From positions 1 to 22,544 of the forward strand of contig DAOPQD010000052.1 of the NCBI GenBank assembly GCA_035347995.1: DNA of 22,544 nt. Reading direction: 5' to 3'. A program made the position numbers and the translations under genes. The stretch's first letter is position 1. Each line of letters begins with the position of its first letter. The DNA is from JAAZNO01 sp012798275. GTDB taxonomy: Bacteria > Chloroflexota > Anaerolineae > B4-G1 > SLSP01. Under the pieces are notes generated by a model. It was not told the DNA's origin and made no database searches. It worked only from the letters and a program-made list of their open reading frames with translations. Below are positions 8,276-14,459 of this stretch, in pieces.

Positions 8276-9318
8276 GGCGTCTCCGAGCAGCCTGAAGCAG
8301 AGCTCCCCTCATCGAAATCGGGGGCATCGTACCAGAGCCGCCGATTCCCCGGCGGCGCGACGCTCTCGTCGGGAGCAGGCGGCTCCTCAGGCGCGACGGG
8401 CGACTCCGCAAGGGCCGCTTGCGCCGCGAGTCCCTCCGGGGCCGGCAACAGCTCCGTGCGACACAGCAACGCGAGGGTGATGTCATCCCCGCTGCCCTTT
8501 TCCGATGCTTCGGTCAGCCAGCCGACCAGGCTCGCCTGGACTTGCTCCAGCCCTTGCGCACGGAGGAGATCCCAGATGTCGCCCCCCACCTGCAAGAAAG
8601 CGGCCTCGTTCACGAAGGAATTGGCATAGCCATCGGTGCTAAGCAGGATGAGAGCCGGTGGTGCTCCCGTCAACCCCTGGAAACGGATCCGAAAATCGCG
8701 CCAGGCTTCGGGAATGCACAGCGAGGTCGTCTGATCGGCAAAGAGCCGGGTGTCGTCGGGCAGCGGACGGGTGACCTCGCCGCGCTCCGAGACGGTGAGG
8801 ATGTCGCCATCGCCCAGTTGGAGGTAGAGGATGAAGGATTCCGCCACCAGCACCACCAACAACGTGGCCCCATAGGCCAGCCGCGGATTTTCCTCAAGGT
8901 CCTTCGCCGCCTTAGGGCCGTGCTTCTGCGTGACGGCCTGCAGCTCCGCCTCCGTGAAGGGATGTTCCCGGCGGTCCTGATCTACCGCCTCCTGCCAGCG
9001 ACGCACGATCTCCCCCGGTAAGCGCTCTTCCGCCGTGCGCTTGACCGCCGAGAGATTCAGCGGCTGAGGCTGCCCTTCGAGCAGCTCCCGCAACACGCCG
9101 ACGGCGATGTCCACGGCTTGGGCAGAACCGAGGTGACTGCGGAAGCTGCGCGCGCTGCCGTGCCCATCGGAGACCGCGACAATGAGCGGAGGCCCTTCCG
9201 CCGACGCCGGGAGACAACGCCAGGCGTCCTGATTGGGCAGCGCCGCGCGTACGTGTGTGGCTCCGCGCACCGATTGGCCCACAGCACGCCAGACGGGCTG
9301 AGGTCCCCTTGTAGCCAT
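8272..9318 (-). CDS. PP2C-family Ser/Thr protein phosphatase, TerY-P triad type
   Basis: The 348-residue protein carries the PP2C metal-binding motifs: NQDA (Asp31), DGHG (Asp51-Gly54), STDG (Asp229) and GSGDD (Asp278/279). It should therefore be an active Mg/Mn-dependent phosphatase. The catalytic domain ends near residue 290; a Pro/Ala/Glu-rich, probably disordered tail of about 58 residues follows. It likely reverses phosphorylation by the kinase encoded further down the same operon. The start at 9318 is preceded by GGAGG with a six-base spacer and lies 12 bases after the stop of the VWA gene. Its own stop overlaps the LRR start. Gene order VWA-PP2C-kinase with insertions matches the TerY-P triad known from comparative genomics. 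Confidence 0.93.
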   Translation of the reverse strand: MATRGPQPVWRAVGQSVRGATHVRAALPNQDAWRCLPASAEGPPLIVAVSDGHGSARSFRSHLGSAQAVDIAVGVLRELLEGQPQPLNLSAVKRTAEERLPGEIVRRWQEAVDQDRREHPFTEAELQAVTQKHGPKAAKDLEENPRLAYGATLLVVLVAESFILYLQLGDGDILTVSERGEVTRPLPDDTRLFADQTTSLCIPEAWRDFRIRFQGLTGAPPALILLSTDGYANSFVNEAAFLQVGGDIWDLLRAQGLEQVQASLVGWLTEASEKGSGDDITLALLCRTELLPAPEGLAAQAALAESPVAPEEPPAPDESVAPPGNRRLWYDAPDFDEGSSASGCSETP

Positions 9319-9330
9319 GGGAAGCCTCCT

Positions 9331-10044
9331 TTACCAGACGTCGGCAGCCGTTTGGGGTCCGTTAGCGTCAACCGCCGGGGGAGCGACAGGCACAGGCACA
9401 TTGGGCGCGGTCGGCGCATCCGCGGCCGACTGGCTTGCCGGCGCCGACGCCGACTTGAGCACGACGGTAGAGACCCAGCGGATGTATTTGACCAGCGCCT
9501 CCGGGTTGTTCGCCTGCAGCGGCGTAATTTCGGGGTTGCCGATGAACTTTTGCAGCACGTCCAGGTCGGCGTCCGCGCCGATGGCAATGGCGATCCGCAC
9601 CGCCTTCTTGCCCCAGGGCTGATCCAGCAGCTCTTGCAGGCCCTTCTGGTAATCGTCCGTCGGTTGCCCGTCGGAGATGAGCACCAGCACCGGCGGCAGG
9701 GCGCGCTCCGTCATCGGCGGGATTTTGAGCTGCTCTGCCACCATCGAGAACGCCTTGCCCATGTCCGTCACCCCTTCCGCCTCCAGGTCCGTCCAGCGGA
9801 AATCCGCCACGGGCGTCGGCTGGGAGATGTGCCACTGCGCGCCGTTGGAAAATTTGATGGCGCGGACCCACACTTGCGCGTTGGGGTTCTCATCGGCCAC
9901 TTTCTGCATGTGCGGGATCGCCTCGCGAATGGCCGTGTTCAGGGCCTGGATTTTCCCATCCTGAGACATCGAGCCAGAGCAATCGGCAATCCAGATGAAA
10001 TGCAGGGGACGTGTCGCCAGTTCACCACCAGGTCGTCGCATCAT
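9331..10044 (-). CDS. TerY-like von Willebrand factor A domain protein
   Basis: The 237-residue product is a single cytoplasmic VWA domain (about 12-198) with a Pro/Ala-rich tail. MIDAS residues are DCSGS (21-25), Thr93 (GVTDMG) and Asp125 (ISDGQPTDD). TerY-like proteins are found with tellurite/stress (Ter) genes, and also in separate triads with a PP2C phosphatase and a Ser/Thr kinase; both partners are in this operon. No terD-type gene is in the window, so this is the triad and not a full Ter cluster. It is the first gene after the promoter at 10231-10258. GAGGAGG sits seven bases before the ATG at 10044, and a second in-frame ATG follows directly. Confidence 0.92.
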   Translation of the reverse strand: MMRRPGGELATRPLHFIWIADCSGSMSQDGKIQALNTAIREAIPHMQKVADENPNAQVWVRAIKFSNGAQWHISQPTPVADFRWTDLEAEGVTDMGKAFSMVAEQLKIPPMTERALPPVLVLISDGQPTDDYQKGLQELLDQPWGKKAVRIAIAIGADADLDVLQKFIGNPEITPLQANNPEALVKYIRWVSTVVLKSASAPASQSAADAPTAPNVPVPVAPPAVDANGPQTAADVW

Positions 10045-10051
10045 GATCTAA

Positions 10052-10069
10052 CCTCCTCGTATAAAATAG
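10052..10069 (-). promoter_or_regulatory. Shared leader and RBS element before the TerY-like gene
   Basis: On the minus strand this reads CTATTTTATACGAGGAGG and contains the Shine-Dalgarno of the VWA gene. The identical 18 bases precede the second thioredoxin-like gene (13610-13627). A variant with CC replacing ATA precedes the permease (15825-15840) and PfkB (21814-21829) genes. Confidence 0.7.
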
Positions 10070-10101
10070 GCGAGTCAGCGAATAAGCGAGTCAGCGAGTC
10101 A
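10070..10101. repeat. Four 8-bp tandem units (GCGAGTCA type)
   Basis: The units are GCGAGTCA, GCGAATAA, GCGAGTCA and GCGAGTCA, directly abutting the shared leader element in the 5' UTR of the TerY-type operon. They resemble the GTGAGTCG-type words in the other spacers. Confidence 0.75.
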
Positions 10102-10230
10102 TTTACACTACGTTCGCACGTTCACACCTTCACACGTGGACACCTTCCCACATCCGCACGTTCTTTACATCACAACATACGAGCTACGCACAAAGGCTCG
10201 CACCGTTGCAACGTACCGACACCTACGCTT

Positions 10231-10258
10231 AGTATAGACCAGGTTTCATTCTCGTCAA
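10231..10258 (-). promoter_or_regulatory. Sigma70-type promoter of the TerY-P operon
   Basis: On the minus strand, TTGACG (10253-10258) and TATACT (10231-10236) are separated by 16 bases. Transcription would start near 10224, giving a leader of about 180 bases before the TerY-like start codon. It is the only good match in this spacer and is oriented towards the eight-gene operon. Confidence 0.65.
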
Positions 10259-10337
10259 AAGATCACGCAGAAGAGGCCCTTTCGTGAAAACGAGCTGCGC
10301 TGCCCGGCGCTCTCGGATGGCCGCCAGGCTTTAAGAT

Positions 10338-10372
10338 GAGCGCCCTTCGTGGACAGTTCACAAAGGGCGCTC
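10338..10372 (-). terminator. Hairpin downstream of the beta-glucosidase gene
   Basis: GAGCGCCCTT (10338-10347) pairs perfectly with AAGGGCGCTC (10363-10372) around a 15-base loop, 38 bases past the stop codon. On the minus strand no clear T-run follows; on the plus strand GCTTTTC follows. It may be a weak terminator or only a stabilising hairpin. Confidence 0.4.
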
Positions 10373-10409
10373 GCTTTTCAGGAGCTGTTGACGCTGAATT
10401 CAGCCTGCC

Positions 10410-12677
10410 TCAAGCGTACACCTGCTGCAACAGGCCGGCAATGATCTCATCCGCCGGCGCCGGCAGCTGCTGGCTCTGGAATTCAAGCACGTCCCGCAAC
10501 GGCATGTCCAACAGGAATCCCATCACCTCCATGCCAATGCCGCCCTCGCCCTCGCCGCCGAACATTTCGCGCATCGCTGCCAGCATCTGCGCGAAGAACG
10601 GCTCGAAGACGGGCTTGCCGCGCGGATCCTCCAGCCACTCCCGCAGGGTGGACTCACGGTGGAGAATGCACGGCAATTCCACGGTGGATTCCAGGGTCAC
10701 CGTCTCCGCACAGCGAATGTCGGCCGAAGAAGCTCCCACCAGGATGTCGAATTCGCCATTTTCGGTGATCCACTGCCCGTAGGCCGGGTGATAATAGGCG
10801 AAGGCGCGGAAGTCGAGGAACAGGGTCACCGTCTTGGTCTCGCCGGGCTGCAACTCCACGCTGGCAAAGCCTTTGAGCTCTTTGGGCGGGCGCACCAATT
10901 GCGCCTTGCGATCGTGGACGTAGAGCTGCACAATCTCCCTGCCGGCCACCGGCCCCGTGTTGGTCACATCCACGGAGACGGTCAGCCCCTCCACATCGCG
11001 GAAGGTCTTCGCCGAGACGCGCATCCCGCTGTAGGCGAAGGTGGTGTAGCTGCCCCCATAGCCGAAGGGGAATTGCACGGGCTGTTCGCGCATGTCATAA
11101 TAGCGATAGCCGATGAAAAGACCCTCGCCGTACCGCACTTCGCCGTTCTCGCCGGGGTAGTTGATGTAGGCGGGCGTGTCGGAGAGCTTCAGGGGGAAGG
11201 TCTCCGCCAGCTTGCCCGACGGGTTGACGATCCCAAAGAGGACGTCCGCAATCGCACCGCCGCCGGCCTGTCCCATCATCCAGGCCTCGAGCACGGCCGC
11301 CGGCGCGTCAATCCACGTGCTCATGGCGAGCGCGGAGCCGTTGTTCAGGATGACGACGCTGTTGGGCTGCACCGCGCACACGGCCTTGATCAGGGCCACC
11401 TGCTGCCCGGTCAGGTCGAGATCCGCCCGGTCATACCCTTCGGACTCTTTGTAAGCCGGCAACGCGATGTAAAGCAACGCCACCTCCGCCGCCTGCGCCG
11501 CGGCGACGGCTGCCTCGATCAGGTCGGGTTGGCTGCTATCGTCAGCGGGATAGCCCTCGCTGAAGGTGATTTCGGCGCCGCCAGCGAGCTTCGCCAATTC
11601 CTCCAGCGGCATGTCCACTTGTGTGGGATTGATATGTGAGCTGCCGCCGCCCTGGAAGTGCGCTTCCCTGGCCGCTCGCCCGATCACCGCAATGCGACGC
11701 ACGTCCTTCAAAGGCAGCAGGCCGTTGTTCTTGAGCAATACTATCCCTTCTCCAGCAAGACGGCGCGCGAGTGCGTGATGCGCTGTCGCATCGAAAGGCG
11801 CCCCCTTCGGCGTCTCCGCCGCTTTGAAGACGATGCCCAGAATCCGCCGCACCGCTTCATTCAGCATGGCTTCATCCAACGCGCCACTCTGCACCGTCTC
11901 CACCACCGCCTGTACCCGTCGCGGGCGCGGGCCGGGCATTTCGAGGTCGAGGCCAGCTTTCAGCGCCGCGACTCGATCGTGCACCGCGCCCCAATCGGAG
12001 ACGACGAAGCCTTCCAGGCCCCATTCCTCCTTGAGGATTTCGGTGAGCAGGTACGTCTGTTCCGAGCCATAGACGCCATTGACGCGGTTGTAGGAGCACA
12101 TCACCGTCCAGGGTTGCGCTTTCTTGACCGCGGTCTCGAACGCCGGCAGGTAGATCTCGCGGAGGGTGCGCTCATCCACCTTAGCGTTGATGGTCATGCG
12201 CTGATATTCCTGATTGTTGGCCGCGTAGTGCTTGAGCGACGTTCCCACTCCCCGGCTCTGGACGCCCTTGATGAGGCTGGCCGCCATTTCGCCCGCCAGG
12301 TAGGGATCCTCCGAGAAATACTCGAAGTTGCGCCCGCACAGCGGCGTGCGCTTCATGTTCACGCCGGGGCCCAGAATGACGTCCACATGCAGGGCGATGC
12401 ACTCCTCGGCCAACGCCTGGCCCATTTCCTCAATCAGGGCGGGATCCCAGGTCGCCGCCAGGGAAGAGGCGGTAGGGAAGCAGGTCGCCGGCAGGCTTTC
12501 CTGGACCAGGGCGGTTTCATCGGCCACCCGGCGCACGCCGTGCGGTCCATCGGAGACGGTCATGCCTGGCACGCCGAGGCGTTCGATGGGAGTGGTGCCC
12601 CAGGAAGTAACGCCGGTGCACAACGCCGCTTTCTCCTCCAGGGTCATTTGGGCAATAATGGATGCGATGTCAGCCAT
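10410..12677 (-). CDS. GH3-family beta-glucosidase
   Basis: The 755-residue product is a full-length glycoside hydrolase family 3 enzyme of the type ending in a fibronectin-III-like domain. It should hydrolyse terminal non-reducing beta-glucosides or similar short oligosaccharides. Landmarks: SDGPHGVR at about 42-49, catalytic nucleophile Asp228 in GFVVSDWG, the Lys149-His150 pair in SLKHYAANNQ, conserved ESEGYDR in the second domain, and the C-terminal domain from about 575 with the PKELKGF motif usual in this group. There is no signal peptide, so it is cytoplasmic and probably acts on imported oligosaccharides. The length equals that recalled for Clostridium thermocellum BglB, but substrate preference cannot be read from sequence. 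AGGAG precedes the ATG at 12677 by seven bases. It has its own promoter and no sugar-transport neighbours. Confidence 0.95.
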   Translation of the reverse strand: MADIASIIAQMTLEEKAALCTGVTSWGTTPIERLGVPGMTVSDGPHGVRRVADETALVQESLPATCFPTASSLAATWDPALIEEMGQALAEECIALHVDVILGPGVNMKRTPLCGRNFEYFSEDPYLAGEMAASLIKGVQSRGVGTSLKHYAANNQEYQRMTINAKVDERTLREIYLPAFETAVKKAQPWTVMCSYNRVNGVYGSEQTYLLTEILKEEWGLEGFVVSDWGAVHDRVAALKAGLDLEMPGPRPRRVQAVVETVQSGALDEAMLNEAVRRILGIVFKAAETPKGAPFDATAHHALARRLAGEGIVLLKNNGLLPLKDVRRIAVIGRAAREAHFQGGGSSHINPTQVDMPLEELAKLAGGAEITFSEGYPADDSSQPDLIEAAVAAAQAAEVALLYIALPAYKESEGYDRADLDLTGQQVALIKAVCAVQPNSVVILNNGSALAMSTWIDAPAAVLEAWMMGQAGGGAIADVLFGIVNPSGKLAETFPLKLSDTPAYINYPGENGEVRYGEGLFIGYRYYDMREQPVQFPFGYGGSYTTFAYSGMRVSAKTFRDVEGLTVSVDVTNTGPVAGREIVQLYVHDRKAQLVRPPKELKGFASVELQPGETKTVTLFLDFRAFAYYHPAYGQWITENGEFDILVGASSADIRCAETVTLESTVELPCILHRESTLREWLEDPRGKPVFEPFFAQMLAAMREMFGGEGEGGIGMEVMGFLLDMPLRDVLEFQSQQLPAPADEIIAGLLQQVYA

Positions 12678-12703
12678 AACGATGCTCCTTTCAGTGAAAT
12701 GTT

Positions 12704-12732
12704 TGGTTATCGGATTGAATGGGATCTGTCAA
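12704..12732 (-). promoter_or_regulatory. Candidate promoter of the beta-glucosidase gene
   Basis: On the minus strand a consensus TTGACA (12727-12732) is followed after 17 bases by TAACCA (12704-12709). The -35 is perfect and the -10 is weak. The start codon is 27 bases further on, leaving a leader of about 20 bases with the AGGAG. Confidence 0.45.
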
Positions 12733-12871
12733 TTTCAGGGTGTACCATTGCCGGCTTTCTCAGAGATGACAGAACTCCAGGGTCAGGGCCTCACGCCTGA
12801 AGTATAGCACAGCTTACCAATGAAGGAAACACAAACGAGGGGATAGGTCACGATGGAGAAGACGAATAGCT

Positions 12872-12901
12872 GAAAAAGGCTGGGGATGGAGAATCCCCAG
12901 C
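12872..12901 (-). terminator. Intrinsic terminator of the thioredoxin-like gene unit
   Basis: On the minus strand GCTGGGGAT pairs with ATCCCCAGC (arms 12893-12901 and 12879-12887, five-base loop), followed by CTTTTTC. It lies about 180 bases past the stop of the last thioredoxin-like gene and before the beta-glucosidase promoter, so it separates the two units. Confidence 0.8.
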
Positions 12902-12938
12902 TTGAAGCGCACGCAAAAATCCCTCCAAGGGAGCCCCC

Positions 12939-13019
12939 GTGAGTCGAGAGTCGTCGCCGTCTCTGCGCACACGACTCACCCCTCACATTCTCTTGCTTGC
13001 GGGATGCGCGCCAGCACAG
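12939..13019. repeat. Interspersed repeat module D (GTGAG/CTCAC type)
   Basis: This copy contains GTGAGTCGAGAGTCGTCGCC, then CGACTCACCCCTCACATT, CTTGCTTGC and GCGCCAGCACAGG. The same order of words, with changes, is seen at 13626-13718 and in part at 14401-14447 and 21830-21889. Confidence 0.65.
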
Positions 13020-13080
13020 GCGCCTCAGAAAACAATATCTGCGAAAATCTGCGTCCCCAAAAGAGAGAACTCTGGCGGGC

Positions 13081-13347
13081 CTATTCCAACCCGGCTTCGC
13101 GCAAAGCCCCTACCAGGCTCTCCTTGCTCGGCGCCAGCCCCACAAATTTGACCAGGTCACCGATGACCAGCGCCGGGGCATTGCTGATGGCGTATTCTTC
13201 CCACGCCGGGTCGTCCGGGCCGGTGTGGAAGACGATCTCGAGCTGCTCGCCGTATTCCGCCTCGATTTGTTTGAGCAGCCGCTTGACCGCAACCCCGCCG
13301 GAACATGGCGGGATGGAGACAAAGGCTTCGATCCTTATTTTAGACAT
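13081..13347 (-). CDS. Thioredoxin-like small protein lacking the second active-site Cys
   Basis: The 88-residue product aligns along its length with the two thioredoxin-like proteins encoded upstream: beta-strand IRIEAF, active-site position PPCSGG, and a cis-proline segment NAPALVIGD (Pro58). The motif is C-S-G-G (Cys15, Gly18), with no other cysteine, so ordinary two-cysteine disulfide exchange is not possible. A monothiol role such as persulfide or metal(loid) binding, mixed disulfides, or loss of redox function are the options (inference). The ATG at 13347 has GGAGG seven bases upstream. The gene overlaps the end of the previous gene by 13 bases, so the two are coupled. A good terminator lies downstream. 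Confidence 0.8.
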   Translation of the reverse strand: MSKIRIEAFVSIPPCSGGVAVKRLLKQIEAEYGEQLEIVFHTGPDDPAWEEYAISNAPALVIGDLVKFVGLAPSKESLVGALREAGLE

Positions 13348-13604
13348 AGCCCGCCCTCCCGCAGTGCATTGTTCAGCGTCGTCTCGCTAGGACACATCCC
13401 TTCGATGCGGATGCTGCCGTTGACGACCGCAGCGGGCACACAGAAGAGCCGGTACTCCTCGAATTTGGCCATCCCCTCCTGGCCGACGTAGACGATCAGC
13501 TCCAGCTCGCCCGCGTATTTCGCAGCGACACGCTGCGCCAGTTCCACCAACGCCACACAACCCGGACACGGCGGATCACCGCTGAAAACTTCCAGTCTGA
13601 CCAT
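13335..13604 (-). CDS. Thioredoxin-like small redox protein (CPGC)
   Basis: The 89-residue product has a thioredoxin fold reduced to its core: strand VRLEVFSG, active site DPPCPGC (Cys13, Cys16), and cis-proline region CVPAAVVNG (Pro57). It has three further cysteines (55, 71, 87), so five in all, which is unusual for the family (Thioredoxin_3 or MTH895-like). I chose the ATG at 13604, not the upstream ATG at 13679, because GAGGAGG lies five bases before it and the extra upstream residues fall in the repeat. It lies between the first thioredoxin-like gene (148-base repeat-filled gap) and the third (13-base overlap). It is probably a thiol-disulfide or metal(loid) relay working with the permease. 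Confidence 0.85.
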   Translation of the reverse strand: MVRLEVFSGDPPCPGCVALVELAQRVAAKYAGELELIVYVGQEGMAKFEEYRLFCVPAAVVNGSIRIEGMCPSETTLNNALREGGLCLK

Positions 13605-13609
13605 GAATG

Positions 13610-13616
13610 CCTCCTC
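13610..13616 (-). promoter_or_regulatory. Shine-Dalgarno fixing the start of the second thioredoxin-like gene
   Basis: GAGGAGG on the minus strand lies five bases before the ATG at 13604. It is part of the 18-base leader element (13610-13627) also found before the TerY-like gene, and it argues against the longer reading frame starting at 13679. Confidence 0.75.
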
Positions 13617-13625
13617 GTATAAAAT

Positions 13626-13718
13626 AGAGATCAGTAAGCCGTGAGTAGAGAGCTGTCGCAACCTCCGCTCACCACTCACAACTCACATTTTCATGCTTGC
13701 AGGGTGTGCGTCAGCACA
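13626..13718. repeat. Interspersed repeat module D, second copy
   Basis: The copy runs from GATCAGTAAGCCGTGAGTAG through GAGAGCTGTCGCA and CACTCACAACTCACATTTTC to GTGCGTCAGCACA. It fills most of the 148-base gap between the first and second thioredoxin-like genes and abuts the leader/RBS element of the latter. Confidence 0.7.
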
Positions 13719-13752
13719 GAGCGCTTCCCATGAAGACAGTCGCTTCAATATC

Positions 13753-14013
13753 CTACGCCCCTGCCAGGTATTTTTCCAACACCGGAATCAACTGCGCTGC
13801 AGGGACGACTTTGCCCCGTCCGACGACTTCATCGCCAACGACCACCAACGGCGTGGATAGGACGCCGTAAGCCTCCGCCTCCGGGCCGAGCGCATCATAT
13901 TTCACCACCTCCACCTGTCCGGGGAAGCGCTCCGCTGCCTTGAGGGCCTCGCGCTCAGCGCGCTTACAATTCGCGCAGGGAGGCGTCGTACCGAATACTT
14001 TAATCTGCAACAT
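13753..14013 (-). CDS. Thioredoxin-like small redox protein (CANC)
   Basis: The 86-residue product has the classic order of the short thioredoxin-like family found beside ArsP-type permeases: strand LQIKVFG, TTPPCANCKR (Cys13, Cys16), strand VEVVKYD, cis-proline STPLVVVGDEVV (Pro55) and a C-terminal helix. It is the only member of the trio with a standard CxxC and no other cysteines. The start is placed at the ATG at 14013 because GGAGG ends six bases upstream; a TTG at 14019 would overlap that spacer. A 446-base repeat-filled gap separates it from the permease gene, so it may be transcribed with that gene or from a signal inside the repeats. Partner and substrate are unknown. Confidence 0.88.
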   Translation of the reverse strand: MLQIKVFGTTPPCANCKRAEREALKAAERFPGQVEVVKYDALGPEAEAYGVLSTPLVVVGDEVVGRGKVVPAAQLIPVLEKYLAGA

Positions 14014-14019
14014 TGGCAA

Positions 14020-14024
14020 CCTCC
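14020..14024 (-). promoter_or_regulatory. Shine-Dalgarno fixing the start of the first thioredoxin-like gene
   Basis: GGAGG on the minus strand lies six bases before the ATG at 14013. A TTG at 14019 would be immediately next to it, so it is not used. Repeat module C begins five bases upstream. Confidence 0.75.
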
Positions 14025-14028
14025 TTCA

Positions 14029-14127
14029 AAAATGGCCCCGAATGAACACGAATTTCACGAATCAGAAATTGAAATTCCTGGTCCCCCAGGGCTGCTACGT
14101 CCCCAAACAGTGCGCTTCAGCGCGGTT
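14029..14127. repeat. Interspersed repeat module C, copy 1
   Basis: It matches 22055-22155: AAAATGGCCCCGAATGAACA, then ACGAATTTCACGAAT, GAAATTCCTGG, a C/G-rich patch, GCTACGTCC and GCGCTTCAGC in the same order. Inside it CACGAATTTCACGAAT is a near tandem of CACGAAT. Confidence 0.85.
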
Positions 14128-14298
14128 GGCTTCTGTCAGGCTGAGGATTCCATCCCCAGCCGAACCGGTGAGCCGTCGCCGTCGCTGCTCACGGGTTATG
14201 GCTCACAGAGTAACTGTTCAGCCATTGGCTAAAAAAAACGGAAGATTTCCTGACGGTTGCTGAAGATTAAGAATCAATTTTTGCCCCCTATCCCCTGG

Positions 14299-14340
14299 CC
14301 CCTTCCCCCCGCGCACGCGGGGGGAAGGGGAACTTTTTTT
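14299..14340 (+). terminator. Terminator-like hairpin within repeat module B, copy 1
   Basis: A perfect 15-bp stem (CCCCTTCCCCCCGCG / CGCGGGGGGAAGGGG, two-base loop CA) is followed on the plus strand by AAC and seven T. No plus-strand gene precedes it. It may be part of the mobile repeat or block antisense transcription into the permease gene. Confidence 0.5.
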
Positions 14341-14342
14341 GT

Positions 14343-14381
14343 GGGGTTTTGCAGGCGGGCTACGCCCGCCTGCAAAACCCC
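14343..14381. repeat. Perfect 18-bp palindromic hairpin, loop TAC
   Basis: GGGGTTTTGCAGGCGGGC at 14343-14360 pairs perfectly with 14364-14381 around loop TAC. The sister hairpin at 16021-16059 has the same arms with the loop reversed (GTA). Confidence 0.95.
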
Positions 14382-14400
14382 TATGCAACGCAACCTTCGA

Positions 14401-14447
14401 TCACGACTCACCATTCACGACTCACATTTTCATGCTTGCATCAGCGT
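14401..14447. repeat. Partial interspersed repeat module D
   Basis: TCACGACTCACCATTCACGA, then CTCACATTTTCATGCTTGCA and TCAGCG repeat the second half of the copy at 13626-13718. It ends just before the 3' end of the permease gene. Confidence 0.65.
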
Positions 14448-14459
14448 CACCCGGAAGCA

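Larger units (their letters stand above)
10045..10409. other. Gene-free spacer between TerY operon and beta-glucosidase gene
   Basis: This 365-base spacer holds the 5' leader of the TerY-type operon (roughly 10045-10224), its promoter, four 8-bp tandem units at 10070-10101, and a low-complexity tract of CACGTTC/CCTTCACAC-like words (about 10106-10165). It also holds a hairpin near the end of the beta-glucosidase gene. No ORF here is convincing. Confidence 0.7.
12678..13080. other. Gene-free spacer between thioredoxin-like genes and beta-glucosidase gene
   Basis: This 403-base spacer contains the beta-glucosidase promoter (12704-12732), an intrinsic terminator for the thioredoxin-like genes (12872-12901) and a GTGAG/CTCAC-type repeat (12939-13019). 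It also carries a short phrase (about 13029-13055) in which TCTGCG recurs on either side of AAAA. Short ORFs here overlap the repeats and have no RBS or family signature. Confidence 0.7.
14201..14381. repeat. Interspersed repeat module B, copy 1 (two hairpins)
   Basis: About 180 bases nearly identical to 15880-16059, in the same orientation on the other side of the permease gene. Shared words run from GGTAACTGTTCAGCCATTGG-type sequence through GATTTCCTGACGGTTGCTGA to two hairpins. The first has 15-bp arms at 14299-14313/14316-14330 followed by AAC and seven T. The second has 18-bp arms at 14343-14360/14364-14381. Confidence 0.9.
14014..14459. other. Gene-free spacer between permease and first thioredoxin-like gene
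   Basis: This 446-base spacer is made almost wholly of repeat modules: module C (14029-14127), a GTGAGCCGTCGCC-type word near 14168, module B with two strong hairpins (14201-14381) and part of module D (14401-14447). I see no convincing gene or promoter. Short ORFs here run through the repeats. Confidence 0.75.

Noticed and set aside
9331..10044. Full tellurite-resistance (Ter) cluster
   Set aside because: Only the TerY-like VWA protein is present; no TerD-, TerC- or TerB-type gene is found, so this is the TerY-P triad.
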